Shown piece by piece: positions 20,401-31,475 of a stretch of DNA of 64,000 bases. This DNA comes from Phycomyces blakesleeanus NRRL 1555(-). Its lineage: Eukaryota; Mucoromycota; Mucoromycetes; Mucorales; Phycomycetaceae. The stretch is taken from positions 675,001-739,000 of the forward strand of contig NW_017265141.1 in assembly GCF_001638985.1 (NCBI RefSeq), given 5' to 3'. The position numbers and the translations under genes were made by a program. A model generated the notes under the pieces. That model was not told the origin of the DNA. It made no database searches and was given only the letters and a program-made list of their open reading frames with translations. The first letter of the stretch is position 1. Each line of letters starts with the position of its first letter.

Positions 20401-22421
20401 CTTCCATTATGTCGCCATTAGATTCATTGAGAAATGAAAAGTCGATTACCCATTTATGGACAGATAAGCATCAAACTGCATTTAATAACTTGAAAAAAGC
20501 ACTTTTGAGTGATCTGGTGTTGTCGTACCCAGATATGAACTCTCCTTTTAGTATCAGCTGTGATGCATCTCTTACTGGTATCGGTGCAGTGTTGTATCAA
20601 GCCAAGGATGGCAAGAAAAAATATATTTCTTTCATGGCCAAGAGCTTATCCCAAAGTGAAAGAAAATATTCTGCGACCAAAAGAGAATTACTAGCGTTAG
20701 TATTTGCACTCAAGCATTTTCACAAGTATGTCTATGGTTCTCACTTTACCTTGTACACGGATCACAAGGCATTGACATATCTTCACACCCAACGTGTTGC
20801 GAATCTGATGATGATCGCATGGATGGACACAATTTTACAGTATGACTTTAAGATCGTTCATTTGCCTGGTGTTTCGAATGTGCTCCCTGATGTGTTGTCA
20901 CGTTTGTCTGAAGAAACTGAAACATTATCAAATGAACTGGGTGGGGATAGTGTGGTTAGATCCATCATGAGAAATAGTGCTGTCACTATGGAACCGCTAC
21001 CAGACATCTTGAGTGGTGAGTACTTTACTCCTCCCACAGAAAATGAAAGGAATAAATTATTAGTTGAAGAACATTTGAAAGGTCATTTTGGTGTAGAAGC
21101 TATACTACATGCCTTAAAGAGAAAAGGTATTTATTGGACCAACTTGAAGAGTCAAGCAAGTGATCTTATACAACCGTGTATACAGTGTCAACGTCACAAT
21201 ATCACAAGAAAAGGATATAACCCTTTAAGACCAGTGACCGCAACACTTCCTGGTGACAGTTGGGGAATAGACCTGGCTGGGCCATTTACAACGTCGACTA
21301 GAGGAAATGAGTACTTGTTGGTGATGATAGACATCGCAAGCAAATTTTACATATTGCGTGCCATACCTGATAAAAGGGCATCTACGATTGCGTTACAAGT
21401 ACTGGATGTCATTAGTACATGGGGTCTGATGAGAAAGTTGCAGAGTGATTGTGGACGGGAGTTTGTGAACTCGCTGATGACATGTATAAAAGAGAATGTT
21501 GGTTTTGAACATGCGTTGATTTCGCAGTACCATCCTAGAGCTAATGGTGCGAGTGAAAGAGCTGTCCAGTCGGCAGTGAACACCATTAAAAAACAAATAG
21601 TTAGTAATGTTGCTGATTGGGATCAGAAGGTACCATCTGCACAGTTGTTTTTGAATAGCAAATATAATGCTAGGACTAAGAGTACGCCATTCTCATTAAT
21701 GTTTGGAAGGAATCCAAATGACTTCGTCGATTTTAGTAAAGAGAAGGATAGTGCAACTGCTGAACAGATTCAGAAAGAATTGCAAGAAAAAATTAAAAGA
21801 ATGACTGAGATAGTCTACCCTGCCGTGTTTGAACACGTAAAGCATGTCACACAAAAGCAAAAGGAACGCTTTGACACGAGTCACAAAATGATAGATCTGG
21901 TTCCAGGAACTATAGTTATGATTTTGGTGACAGAAAAACAGAATAAATTAGATCCAAAGTATAAGGGATTTTATACTGTTGTTCGAAAGACTGCTGCCAA
22001 TACTTATGTATTGAAAAATGAAAAGGGATTTTTAGAACCAAGGAATTACCCTCCTTCTTTATTAAAAAAAGTGTCGAATAAGATATTAGAGCAAAAGAAT
22101 GATTTTTTTGAAGTCGAAGCAATTATTGGTCATAAGAAAGATGATATGAACAATTATTTGTATAGATGCAAATGGTTGGACTATGATGAGTCTCATGATA
22201 CCTGGGAGCCAGAGGATCACTTTACTGATCTTAAATTCATTAAGGAATACTGGCAAAGAATTGGGGAAGCACCAGAAAGTATCAAAGACATCAACAAAGC
22301 CAATAAAAGATTATTGAAGGATATGAAAGTCGTAAATTCCATACCCAAAGAAAAGTCAGGTATAAAAAGAAAGAACTATGCAAAGACAGCTTTGCAAAAG
22401 AAGAAACGCAGTAAGGTCTAA
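17460..22421 (+). CDS. Gag-Pol polyprotein with chromodomain integrase, 1653 aa
   Basis: The polyprotein makes virus-like particles, reverse-transcribes the element RNA and integrates the cDNA. The ATG at 17460 is the first in frame. Domains in order: Gag core (about residues 180-350); zinc knuckle CFSCKGAWEKGHTC (about 415); aspartic protease LLDCGATFSS, a D-C-G variant of D-S/T-G (about 538); RT with YSTLDLKSAFNSL and FFVDDIVCAS (about 820-890); RNase H with CDASLTGIGAVLY (about 1033) and TDHKAL; integrase H2C2 zinc motif (about 1200-1245); DDE residues in GIDLAG, SDCGREF and GASERAV (about 1269, 1328, 1364); chromodomain YRCKWLDYDESHDTWEPE (about 1550-1600). Gag and Pol share one frame without frameshift, as in the Tf1/sushi group. 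The chromodomain would steer integration to marked chromatin. Confidence 0.97.
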   Translation: MSSQHSAANSLPREEQSPLTEVGIPSPVLNEQTHLTEIGDISPLLGSTALSIDGDIEMIYTSLDSLPPLSVVGSVPPTPVPTVPSAVNSNTSSSITLEMLLASAKEDLSIKKNNFYVAYANYVALSKVNPMSDAARHASSIKKEAQELFEDAQKTFKVLEKANAPPAILEDKKSMVVPSNLPFLQLCTETRVKQNRDVFDSVYDFCQEFTMVLESHSLSLDSCWERLLPICLNKEERSWFEDKLKGKAYKWKKAEGILLDHYDTPFRRFLNMGRVWKMMQKKGESVRAFGAKFQTARRQASLEDGIQMVLCFWWNLRPEVREASLIPLLANYGTKLPSKVEDIISLVSVATSDSTALLNQPAESGTPAKWKSFANAHSISSSISHKGKKRAIVRDNDPKHAKKSWNFKKAIKDNVCFSCKGAWEKGHTCPERDNYLTKVSRMAVRSPADRSVASSPACGGFPPSRDSHFSVRGNSSPVGSSSTSWSMDQDNTSALAKMALNCKDNHKDMVIKKDFKNVSTNITFPILANNSIRTIALLDCGATFSSVDKNFCLQNKISINYVNHINKDLVNNSNVHKYFIRLADSNTHIKRIGTCVISITCNSKTIQREFEVMNLTNSYEYDFSIGTDYMSTLGIGIYGLPLSYDDADSSKERREADRRFNNKSDLLESIERENEQKENNPAVGPKQFEDAMDYIRPFIKDNQDIPKGLFCTIPESVVCLDTPENAMAFRSPYPIPYKMQGVVDEQVKEWLDNGIIERASANTQWNTPLTVVKKTNGKGEITGYRVCHDPRLINCLLKSIDRMPLPLIGELFEDLKGANIYSTLDLKSAFNSLRLNPKDTHKLSFTWRGVQYKPIGTVFGIKHVSSQFQRTMSIALEGLSFVWFFVDDIVCASKTFEEHKEHLKQVIERLTRVNLKLNPKKCHFFQKEIYLLGFHISPEGITMDRRKLVNVLEFPQPKTGKDIQSYCGLINYFRTLIPNVSSIMSPLDSLRNEKSITHLWTDKHQTAFNNLKKALLSDLVLSYPDMNSPFSISCDASLTGIGAVLYQAKDGKKKYISFMAKSLSQSERKYSATKRELLALVFALKHFHKYVYGSHFTLYTDHKALTYLHTQRVANLMMIAWMDTILQYDFKIVHLPGVSNVLPDVLSRLSEETETLSNELGGDSVVRSIMRNSAVTMEPLPDILSGEYFTPPTENERNKLLVEEHLKGHFGVEAILHALKRKGIYWTNLKSQASDLIQPCIQCQRHNITRKGYNPLRPVTATLPGDSWGIDLAGPFTTSTRGNEYLLVMIDIASKFYILRAIPDKRASTIALQVLDVISTWGLMRKLQSDCGREFVNSLMTCIKENVGFEHALISQYHPRANGASERAVQSAVNTIKKQIVSNVADWDQKVPSAQLFLNSKYNARTKSTPFSLMFGRNPNDFVDFSKEKDSATAEQIQKELQEKIKRMTEIVYPAVFEHVKHVTQKQKERFDTSHKMIDLVPGTIVMILVTEKQNKLDPKYKGFYTVVRKTAANTYVLKNEKGFLEPRNYPPSLLKKVSNKILEQKNDFFEVEAIIGHKKDDMNNYLYRCKWLDYDESHDTWEPEDHFTDLKFIKEYWQRIGEAPESIKDINKANKRLLKDMKVVNSIPKEKSGIKRKNYAKTALQKKKRSKV

Positions 22422-22503
22422 ATAAAGAGTTATTTGAGCACCACAGTACTCGTATATATATAAAAAATGCATAAAGTACTTGAACGGTATTTAATTAATA
22501 CCT

Positions 22504-22515
22504 GGGTGGGGATAA
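22504..22515 (+). other. Polypurine tract
   Basis: The purine-rich run gggtggggataa lies immediately before the 3' LTR and is the plus-strand DNA primer site. Confidence 0.8.
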
Positions 22516-22936
22516 TGTGGTGATCCAGACACTTGGTTGTTGAATTTATTACATCTAAGAACATATTCCTATTATTATAGTAAAACAGCTATCATTACAA
22601 GAACAAATGAATAATTTATTTATTTTACTTATGGTAAATCAATAAGACCAATAATTAATTACAGTAAGTACTGTAATTATGACAGCTCAGTAAGCACTGA
22701 GTTAATATGAGGACACTGCAATTAGATTAAATTATAAATATAGCAGTACCAGCTCTCTAATATCTAAATGAACTCAGACTTAAGAAATTAAGATGTGACT
22801 GACAAAGCAGATCGTGTTTTGATATAAAAAGGACAACTTTGTATTCTTTAATAAAGACAACCTATATACAGTCTCAAAGTATTCTTATATACGTCTCAAT
22901 CTTTTTACTGTTGATTTTATTCTATAAAACTTCACA
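22516..22936 (+). repeat. 3' LTR
   Basis: Same 421-bp length as the 5' LTR. The visible differences are a G/A near position 28 and a C/T in 'ataaacatagc'. Confidence 0.97.
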
Positions 22937-23231
22937 ATATGTAATAAAGGCTAAGAAAATGATAAATGTCGGATATTAAATATACAAGTATTTTGTCTTT
23001 TATATTATTGATAAAAGCAAGAGAAATAAATAATGGTTTTTACTATTCGTTAATAGTTAAAAAAACTGGTAATATAATTTACTATTGCTCTTTTAAATAC
23101 TTAATAAAGAAGTAATGGTAAAACAATAAAAATAAAGAGATAAATAAAGATAAATCTTTTTACAGTCAAAAAAACTCGTATTATAAATATTTATATTTAT
23201 ATTATATAGCACTGTATTTATTTATTTATTT

Positions 23232-26200
23232 TTATGTGACTACTTTTCTAGGCAGTGGAATGACAAGGCGTTTTTGCATCCCACTTCGCATTTTATATGT
23301 AGTCAACATGAAGCATGAATGCAGACGATGCACTGAAACAATGCATGAAGAACTCTCTTCCATGTACCCCTTCTCCCACAACTCTAGGCCTTGTTCAACT
23401 AATGGCTGGTGATGACTGAACTGGTAGGTGGGAAACCATTTGATGAATGCAAACGTTGACACTCTTTTGACTCCACCAATCTTAATGGTATGAGTAAATA
23501 AATACTCTATTTGACCAGAGAATTCAGATACATCGTCATTTGTTCTCCCAAGAAACAAAACCCTCACAAAAGACCCACGCTTCTTCTTTTCACCACTGCA
23601 GTACTCTTGCCCCAGCAACGAAATCTTTTTCACCTTTTGAATCCGATTGTTCACAAACACATCCTCACCAATTGGGATTCTCCCTACTACACAGAAGGAA
23701 ACACTTGCACTCTGGTAAGCCTTGACATAGAATTCAAATAACTACTGATAGTGATCATTCTTCATCATAGTCAAAAGCTGCAGCTTGATTGGCAAAGTGG
23801 TTGGGGGCAAGGCCTCACTTCTGGTGACTTTGTACCATAGATTTGTGGCAGCTTGCAGAAATATTGGGAGGTTGAATGCCAATACAGGTGGATGACCATT
23901 CTCCAGGCAAGGGAGGGGCGAGAGAGCAGATACCAATGTAACTTGGGCAACACTCTCAAGAAACTGTATCATTGGTGGTGAAAGGTTAGTAGAATATGCA
24001 TGTAGGAAAGTGCTGATAAATGCCTTTTCCAGAAATACTCTCATGAATGTAACCTCAAGACCATTTCGGTGGTTCGTCTTTATGTTCTTCAACTTGCCGT
24101 TGTATCTCTCAAAGCTATACAACCAGAATGCATACACTGGACCAAAGTCAAGCATCGACTCACACAAGTGCATATGCAAATGCATATTTGGCGTGATGCT
24201 ACTCTTTCCATAAAGAATCTCGCATTCTTTTCTGAATTCTCCAAGGAGCTGGTGTGCACTGTCAATTTCTGAATATGTGACTGATGGACAGGTCAACTTT
24301 CGGCATGCCTTGATGAAGAGAGTTCAGTTTTTGAAGTCTTTTTCAGGCAAAGCGTCTTTGAGTATTACCAGCGAATATATGAGACACCACAATCGCCACT
24401 TGTCTGCCTTCATGTATGGGAAGCCCAATTCAATTTTTGCAGACAAAACAGTATACCCAGGAGGAACAATAATATCATTAGCAGGGAGATAGCCAAGGTC
24501 TTTCCAAACACTAATCATATGCTTTGCTGTCCCAAGAAACAAATTGTGCATGGGATCAACAATTGTGCACCAAACGGGATCAAAGTAATGCAAACAATGC
24601 AACTTGGAAAACCGCGTGCCATTTTGCTTCTCCAAATCTGCTCTTTCTGCATTTGATTCTGCACAAGCCCACATATCGGCGTATATGGCGTTCATCTCCT
24701 TTGTTCTTGGCACCCAGCTTTCATTGTCAAACCCAGAGTAATCGATCTTACTTGATCCGGCAATCACAGAGAAGTGACACTTGCATTTATGACAGGTATT
24801 AGTGCTTGCATGCCCTGTAAATCCAGCAGTTTTTCTTGCAGCAGGTATGTCGCAAGCAACACACATAAGAGCAGCACAGACAATAGTACCATTGGGGAAT
24901 GCAGCAGTCTTTACAGTTATACCGCTGTACAACTCTACCAGCTCATCTACCAGAGGTTCCAGAAAGTTGTTCATCTGGTCGATCTTTACTTCCTTTGGAC
25001 CAGACATGACACCAACAAGGATAATGTTCTCTGGCTTCATCCTTTCTTCCCTGGGCAGGTTGTTCATTGACAGATACAAGGCCCCACTTGCATGTGTACG
25101 GCCTTCAGATGGTTGAAACCAATCCACATTCAATGTCAGCATCAAGGAATGGTCATGATTAACAAAAGGCTCGTCGTCTTTGTCAAGGAGCTCACTCCAC
25201 ATTGCACCATTGTATATGTTCGACAAGGTACTGTTAATTGTCTCCCTTGATTTCCATTGAACGATTTGACACTCAAACCCAGATTTGGCAAAATGCTGTG
25301 CAATGGAATTCTTGAGGGAGTTATATGGGAAAACCATGAGAGGGATGGGGTGATCAACTTCTGAGTCAAAGAAAAGAGAATTTCCGCAGTATGTTGGTGA
25401 TGTAGTTGTGTATTTTATGAATGTGCAATTTGGTTGGTGATTGCCTGGTAAGTGAATTGCAAAACACTTATTGCAGATGGTGTATTTGATGATGCTTTTT
25501 GTCATGAAATTGAATCCGGTCATAGTCTTTAACGCATCAACAGTGAGTGGGAGATCAGTATCCTTTTCAAAGGCAACAAGAAGATGGTGGAAGAATTTCA
25601 GCATAGCAGTTCTACCTGCTTGGACCAAGTAAAACGCCTAAAAGATAACGCCAAATAGAGCCATGAATTGGCTTGTTTGAGACATTTTATAAATTTTCAA
25701 AGAAGCAACTACAAAGGCAAGTATTTCTGTTAATTATTTGTAACACAATTTATGTATATTTCTTTTTTAAATATATGCATACCAGAAGCAACCATGTCTT
25801 CAAAATTTTCAATACTGGCAACCTTGACTTCGCTCTCATCTTCAGACTTATCACTTGAATCAGGATCGTCATTATCAGAAGCCAATGATGTTGCCTTGAC
25901 ATCAGACTCTTCGAATTGAAAAATCTCGTCTTCTCTCAAAAAAGGTACACTCTGTACGGTAGTTTCGGCTGATACAATAGAATAATTGTCTTCATCTATA
26001 GTAAAACCAGACTATTAGCTATCTAAATTATGATTTATTAAAAAGAAATTTTATACTCACAATCAATCGATGTTTCAGATACATCTACCATCTCAACGTC
26101 TGTCTCTTCTTCGACAACTTCTGTATTAACTGATAATTAATAAAAAAAATATCAGATTACAATTTATTCAGTAATGCGCATACTACTCAAATGTCATTTA

Positions 26201-26349
26201 CCTCGATTTTTTGGGCCAATGTCTAATAACTTATCAGCATCATTATAACACTTAAAGGTCTGTGTATTTTGCAAAATTTTGCCAATTGCATTTTTGGTAC
26301 ATGATGAACATGTACACATAACAGTGTAGGTTTTAGTTGTAGAATTCAT
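23232..26349 (-). pseudogene. CACTA/Tnp2-family transposase, second family, three stops
   Basis: The start is at 26349 (a Cys-rich N-terminus, CTCSSCTKNA). Introns at 26201-26130, 26060-25996 and 25782-25727 join acidic exons to a long exon with the Tnp2 core: LTLNVDWFQPSEGRTH, IILVGVMSGPKEVK, HKCKCHFS, DPMHNLFLGTAKHM, then GPVYAFWLYSFERYNGKLK in the C-terminal half. Three in-frame stops interrupt it: TAG 25640-25638, TGA 24326-24324 (at a likely Trp) and TAG 23744-23742. The frame otherwise stays open to 23232. It is distant from the 47621 family and closer to the fragment at 54474. No terminal CACTA repeats were found around it. Confidence 0.8.
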
Positions 26350-27018
26350 AACAGTAAGAATAATATTAATAATAATAAAATAATAAAGAAGTGTATACTA
26401 TATTTTGTTTTTATCTTTTATATGCCTTTTATTTTTGTCATTAATAATGAGTTGATATATCTTGTTTACTATGTCATTGACTGCATTGAGCTTACCGTCC
26501 CTTTTAGTAAGAATTACAAATAGATTTTGATACAGCAATCTTTTCTTAAAAAAAGTGTGCCTGATTATTAATAGGGCTTCAATTTAATAATCACTGATAT
26601 AATGGCATAGTTTTTCTCTTTCACATTTTTTTTATGACATCAATTTTCGCTCATTTTGGCAAGTGGCCTTTTTTGGATTTTCTTTTTCTTGTATTTTTTT
26701 ATGACATCAATTCTTGCTCTTTTTTTCAATTTTTTTTGATATACTTTCTTATTAAAAATAAGTCATATATCATACATTATTATATTTTAATAAAAATTGA
26801 TATTTTTTGTGATGCAATAAAAATATTATTGAATCTAAATTAGATGTATCTGTAACAACAAGTTTTTCCTTTCAGAAAAATAATTAAATACTACATTTAA
26901 CATTTAATATTTTATTTTTATTTTTTATTTTTCTGCCAAGTCAATCAAAACATATATTTTTTAAGACAATCGTGCGATTTATTGCCTAATTAATAAATAT
27001 TTGTGTTTGTATCTGTGT
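26350..27018. other. Gap, nothing recognised
   Basis: AT-rich sequence with T-runs. Only short chance ORFs. Confidence 0.6.
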
Positions 27019-27704
27019 TTATTTAATATAATCAGAAAAAATTGCAAATTCACATCTCAAGAAAAAAATATATTGAAAAACGATGGTGTTTGAAATATTT
27101 TTCCAAATTTTGCCAAAATTCGAAAAATAAAATTCGACCAAATCCACTCTCCTTTTGCAGTGAGATGTGAGGAAGACTGATGATGCTAGTTTCATCATCA
27201 TAACAGAAAACGAAATGGCACAGTGGGCAAGAATAATGGAATCTTGGATGACAATGAGTTTGGCACATGCATGATTGCAAAGGGTATCAGATTCAAGGTA
27301 GAGTTTGACAATGTATGTGTCATTGTACACAGAGATAATTTCAGCAAAAGCTTCCTCCTCAGAGAAAGCAGCATGAATTGCTGTGCAGAAGGCAGACATG
27401 AACAAGTCATCAGATTGGGCTGGTCCTAAAAAACAGAGTGGAAGAAAGTATCAAATTAACATTTCATAGGAATGGCATATGGGTCATCTGAACCAAGTAC
27501 ACATTCTATGTGCGTGAGACAGTATTGTTTTTCAGGGTTGACCAAGGAGACAAAGGTAATGGGAGTGGTAGTAGGTAAAGCATGTGTGGGTAATTTTGGT
27601 TGGTTTGATGGATATATGTTAGGTGATAGAGGAGGGAAGTTGTTGTCTTCATAGTGTGGTGACCCTTGTGGGGTCGTTTCCTATTGGGTAGTGGGAAGAG
27701 TCAT
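27019..27704 (-). pseudogene. LINE ORF1 fragment, broken
   Basis: The minus strand from ATG 27704 (atgactcttcccactac) resembles the LINE ORF1 copy at 62531. Shared blocks are NNFPPLS, TTTPITF, EKQ..L, then IHAAFSEEEAFAE and NHACAKLIVIQDSIILAHCA against IHATFSENKAFAQ and NHAYVKLIVIQDSIILTHCA. Early and mid stops and a frameshift near 27440 break it, and nothing of ORF2 follows. It is a 3'-deleted or degraded copy. Confidence 0.6.
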
Positions 27705-27859
27705 GAAACTCCACAATCCAGAACGGATACTACAATTGCAAATGAACATGGCAAGATCACATCTAAGGAACGTGATACATACCAGAAACTCATACACTTC
27801 ACACTGCTTCAGTGATAACCAACCATTAACCAATAGAGATCTTAAATTAGGGAACCAAA

Positions 27860-28310
27860 TGTCTATATAAGCAGCTATGCTCTTCTTTCTTAAATAAATA
27901 ACACTCTTGCAGTATCTATTGTTCCCTTTCTAAATTTATTTATATATCTCACTTCAGAAACAATTTCAAATATTGTTATTATATGAGGTTGTTAATTCAT
28001 TTCCGACTCTTTTTGTGGTATACACACCACAATTGAGTGAAGAACAGACCCTACAACCAAACACTGGTTCCTTCTTGCTAATGAACCTGGCAAGTTAACA
28101 CTCTCCGGAACTGTTACACTACACACTCATAGAGTGTAAACCAATCATTATACAACAGGAATTTGAATTACAGGGATTTGAATAGTAGCAGATATAAAAA
28201 CAACATTATTTTTATCTCTTTAATAAATAACACTCTCACAGTATCTACTTTTCTCATTATTGAGATACTAACCCATAAACAATCCCGAATACCTCACTTT
28301 TCACTATAAT
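27860..28310. repeat. LTR-like remnants
   Basis: Two similar blocks ('taaataaataacactcttgc' plus 'agtatctattgttccc' near 27893, and 'taataaataacactctcaca' plus 'gtatctacttttc' near 28223) follow TATA-like sequences. A TGTTACAC start lies at about 28109. They look like the ends of two related LTRs or a degraded LTR pair. Boundaries and target duplication are not resolved. Confidence 0.35.
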
Positions 28311-28335
28311 TACTGCTATTTCTACTGTTTCTGCC

Positions 28336-29001
28336 ATGCTGTACTTGTTGACTACTTCTTCTGGTTTCAATTTGAAGACATTCATTGATTCTGCTGAAGT
28401 GACCATCAACAATGTCAAAGGCAATGAGACATTACCTCCATTCACTTTCCCTTTTGGTCTTGGCAAGTTTGTGCAAATGCAAGAAGACAAGTATGCCCAT
28501 CTGCTCAAATACTATCGCATGTCATATTGTGATGCTTCACTGAGAGGTTACCAAGAAGTAATTTTTGGTCAACTTTTTATGAACGACATGATTTAAAAGA
28601 TGCAGTTAATAGATCTTCTCAGACAGGTATATACAAGCAGTAATTCTGTAGCTCAATGTGACTCAATTATATAAGTCATGTTTTATGAAATCAACAATCA
28701 TAGAAGAAGCACGTTTACTAGCCAGATCCAATATATTTTTGTCAACAATATCATCAACCCAGTTACGTACCAAGTGGACAGACATATATTTGCATATGTC
28801 AAGTATTATAGAACATCTAGCCAGGATACAAGAAGTAAGCAGTTTGTGGAGATAAGCAAATTTGCATTTACAAGAAACGACTTTCAAAACAGCTTACCTG
28901 TTCATTGCATATTGATGTCTGCTGCCAATGGTGTATATACGACTGCCACTGGTAATACCCATATGCTCATTGCCCCTTTATATAGAAAAATTTATACGTA
29001 A
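28336..29001 (+). pseudogene. Unknown reading frame interrupted by two stops
   Basis: One frame runs from 28336 (MLYLLTTSSGFNLKTF) with a moderately charged sequence and stops at 28594 and near 28672, but continues open to 29001, ending LIAPLYRKIYT just before the mariner element at 29017. It follows LTR-like sequence, so it may be a gag relic. No motif supports this. Confidence 0.3.
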
Positions 29002-29016
29002 ACAAAAAAACATATA

Positions 29017-29297
29017 CTGGATTTTTCCTATTTGATTGCGGTTTATAAAAATAAGTTTACGGTTTTTTAAAAAAAGTTAGCAGTTTATAAAAAAGAGTTT
29101 GCTTTTTTTTTAGAATCAGTTTGCTGCCACACAGAAAACTAATTTGCATTCTATCCTATCAAATTTGCGTATTTTTTTTTAATTTATGTTTTTAATTTAC
29201 GCTTTTAATTTTTACTTTAGCCTCAATTTGCAAAGTGTGTTTGCACAAAATATAAATGTAAATTGCAATAAAAAAACCTAAATTGCATATTATTTTG
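29017..29297. repeat. Left TIR of mariner element 2
   Basis: Matches, in reverse complement, 38633-38723 plus about 33108-33296. It contains 'gaatcagtttgctgccacac', which gives the uninterrupted sequence of the LINE target site. Confidence 0.85.
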
Positions 29298-29700
29298 TAT
29301 TTTCTGCGTTTCTGTGTTTTGCCTGCTGGTATACACTTTTTCCTGATATTATTCATGCAAAAATAAAAATTGATTTGGTAAAAAAATGGAATTTACCAAA
29401 TGCATCAAAAAAGATAAATTAAGAAAAGAAATGGCAGAAAATTGCACCAAGTTTTATATTTATTCTTGCACCGAATCTATTTTTATTTTTGACTAATAAT
29501 TCCCAGAAAATGTATATATCTTATATGTTTAATAAAAGAACATTATAACTATAAGTTTCATATTACTTCTGTCATATAATTTATCTATATAGGTTTTAAT
29601 TTTTTGCATTTCTGTTTTATGCTTGTCACATATATTTGCTTTTTTTAATGAAAGAACATTGTAACTATAAGTTTCATATAAATTCTGGCATATAGTTTAT

Positions 29701-30201
29701 TCATAGTTTTTCTTGTAAAAGCATAGTTTTGACATATTTGCATAGTGTTTTTTCATATTCTTCTAAACTGGCATACTTGTGCATACGGAATCTTCTAGCT
29801 AGTAGGTTTAATCTACTTTTTATATGTCTTATCACCCGGCCGGCTGTTGATCTTGGCATATCTACACTTTTTCCTGCTTCCGCCATTGTCATCTCATCAA
29901 CAAAATACTTTTTCAGGACCAGCAAAGTTTCCTCTTCTGTATAAGATTGGTAGCGTCACTTCTTCTTTGGTTTATCTCCTAGCATAATCAAATCTTCAGG
30001 ATCCGAAACCTTGTCTTGTGTGCTGACACCTTCCATGTATATTGGTTTTTTGATCAAGACAAAACGGCTTTTCTTGACAGGTCTTGTCTGAATAGAATGA
30101 TAATTTAAATCGCAGTGATCAGCATTCCCTTCAAATGTCTTCATAAAGTCAGAATTGCGAGGAAGAATTGTCAATTGTTTGGTCTTGTTAAAGTTAAACA
30201 T
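29701..30201 (-). pseudogene. Accessory helix-turn-helix gene of mariner element 2
   Basis: The minus-strand frame from ATG 30201 (MFNFNKTKQLTILPRN) continues through one TGA at 29958-29956 to the stop at 29701, about 166 residues in all. The second half has a helix-turn-helix pattern: YTEEETLLVLKKYF, then MTMAEAGKSVDMPRSTAGRV and IRHIKSRLNLLARRF. It lies inside the element, between the left TIR and the transposase, in the opposite orientation. A DNA-binding helper or regulator is the likely role (inference). Confidence 0.6.
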
Positions 30202-30736
30202 GGCTTTTAAAATAATTGAATAATATACTGATATGAAAATTAATTTTTAATGCTCTTTTATATTATTTCCAAACCTTTGCCATAGCACAATAAATTTAAT
30301 ATAGTAACTCAAAATTAAAGTGAGTAAGTAATATTAAAACCTTCAAAAGATATCAAATGCTTTAATAGTGAGTACACAAAATTAGTAACTATACTGATCT
30401 ATGAAAACAAATTTGTAATTGTGACAAAAATACTTTTCGAAAAAGTTATGGGTAACAATAGAGCATATATTTAAGCTTATTTTAGTAAAAGCCAAAATAA
30501 AGTAAACTATAATGCAGTAAAAATCATCTGCTTAGAAAAGATAGTACAAATATGAGACATAATATGTATAATTTTTGTGTAAGAGATAGTAAAAAATAAC
30601 AATATAATTTAGTTATATTTCGAAGCATGATCAAACTAACACAATAATACTTGAGCAGGATTCACAATATAAAATTAAAAAAAAGATAACAGTTCAATGC
30701 TTAGATAAAAAAGAGCAAGTATGAGCAGTGTGATGT

Positions 30737-30894
30737 AACCATGAGAGCAATTGCCTTGAGAGATAAGAAAAATATAGCTGTAATATATTACAAGTAACAT
30801 TCTGGAAAATTATATAACCATGAGTGCAATTTCATTGAGAGATAAGAAGAATATAGCTGTAATATATTACAAGTAACATTCTGGAAAATTATGT
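30737..30894. repeat. 79-bp tandem duplication
   Basis: Two adjacent copies of a unit containing 'tatagctgtaatatattaca' and 'agtaacattctggaaaatta', offset by 79 bp with few differences. The rest of 30202-31475 is AT-rich element interior without a gene. Confidence 0.85.
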
Positions 30895-31475
30895 TGCCCA
30901 GTAATCATCGAATACTGTTCATGACAAAAATTGAGCCAAGATGAGCCAGATATTTGGATAGAGAATGGCAGAGATTAACAGTGCTGTGTAACTTTAAAGA
31001 TAGTATGATACACAATTAGCTACAAAAAAATGAAATATGCTACATACAGCATGTAATAAGATAAAATTGGACCAAGCAAGCATTAAATAATATCTACAGC
31101 TTATAATTAGCTAAAAATAACCTGAATACTAGGGCTGATAATGATAGAGATTAATAATGTAATATAAATTTAAGTATAATCTGATATGAAATCAGTCACA
31201 ACTAGCCATGTTACAATACATTTACTATATTTGTAAGCGGAACAAATGCATATAAGCATCAAATAATACTCTTAGCACAGATTTAGAAAAATATTTGTTT
31301 AATGATTGTCAGTAGATAATAAACACACCAAATAAAAATAAAGGAAGTCATATTTTATTGCGAAAGTAATATAAAAGGTAGTCTGTGTTTTGTTAAAAAG
31401 TATTAATTTGCTTTATAAACATTCACACCCCATCCCATACACACCAACACCAACACTAACACCAACATCAAAAAA

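Larger units (their letters stand above)
17018..22936 (+). mobile_element. Intact Ty3/gypsy chromovirus (5919 bp)
   Basis: Two 421-bp LTRs (17018-17438 and 22516-22936) start TGTGGTG and end TTCACA. They differ at about two positions and are bounded by the 5-bp duplication atatg (17013-17017 and 22937-22941). A single uninterrupted Gag-Pol ORF fills the interior. Intact structure and near-identical LTRs indicate a recent and possibly still active insertion. Confidence 0.97.

Noticed and set aside
21347..21596. Several antisense ORFs within the gypsy Pol region
   Set aside because: They are shadows of the long Gag-Pol frame, with no motif of their own.
24010..25116. Plus-strand ORFs opposite the second Tnp2 gene
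   Set aside because: They are antisense to conserved Tnp2 blocks and contain no recognisable protein.
28336..28596. Calling this ORF a Gag protein
   Set aside because: It follows LTR-like sequence, but no capsid or zinc-knuckle motif is visible, so it is listed as unknown.
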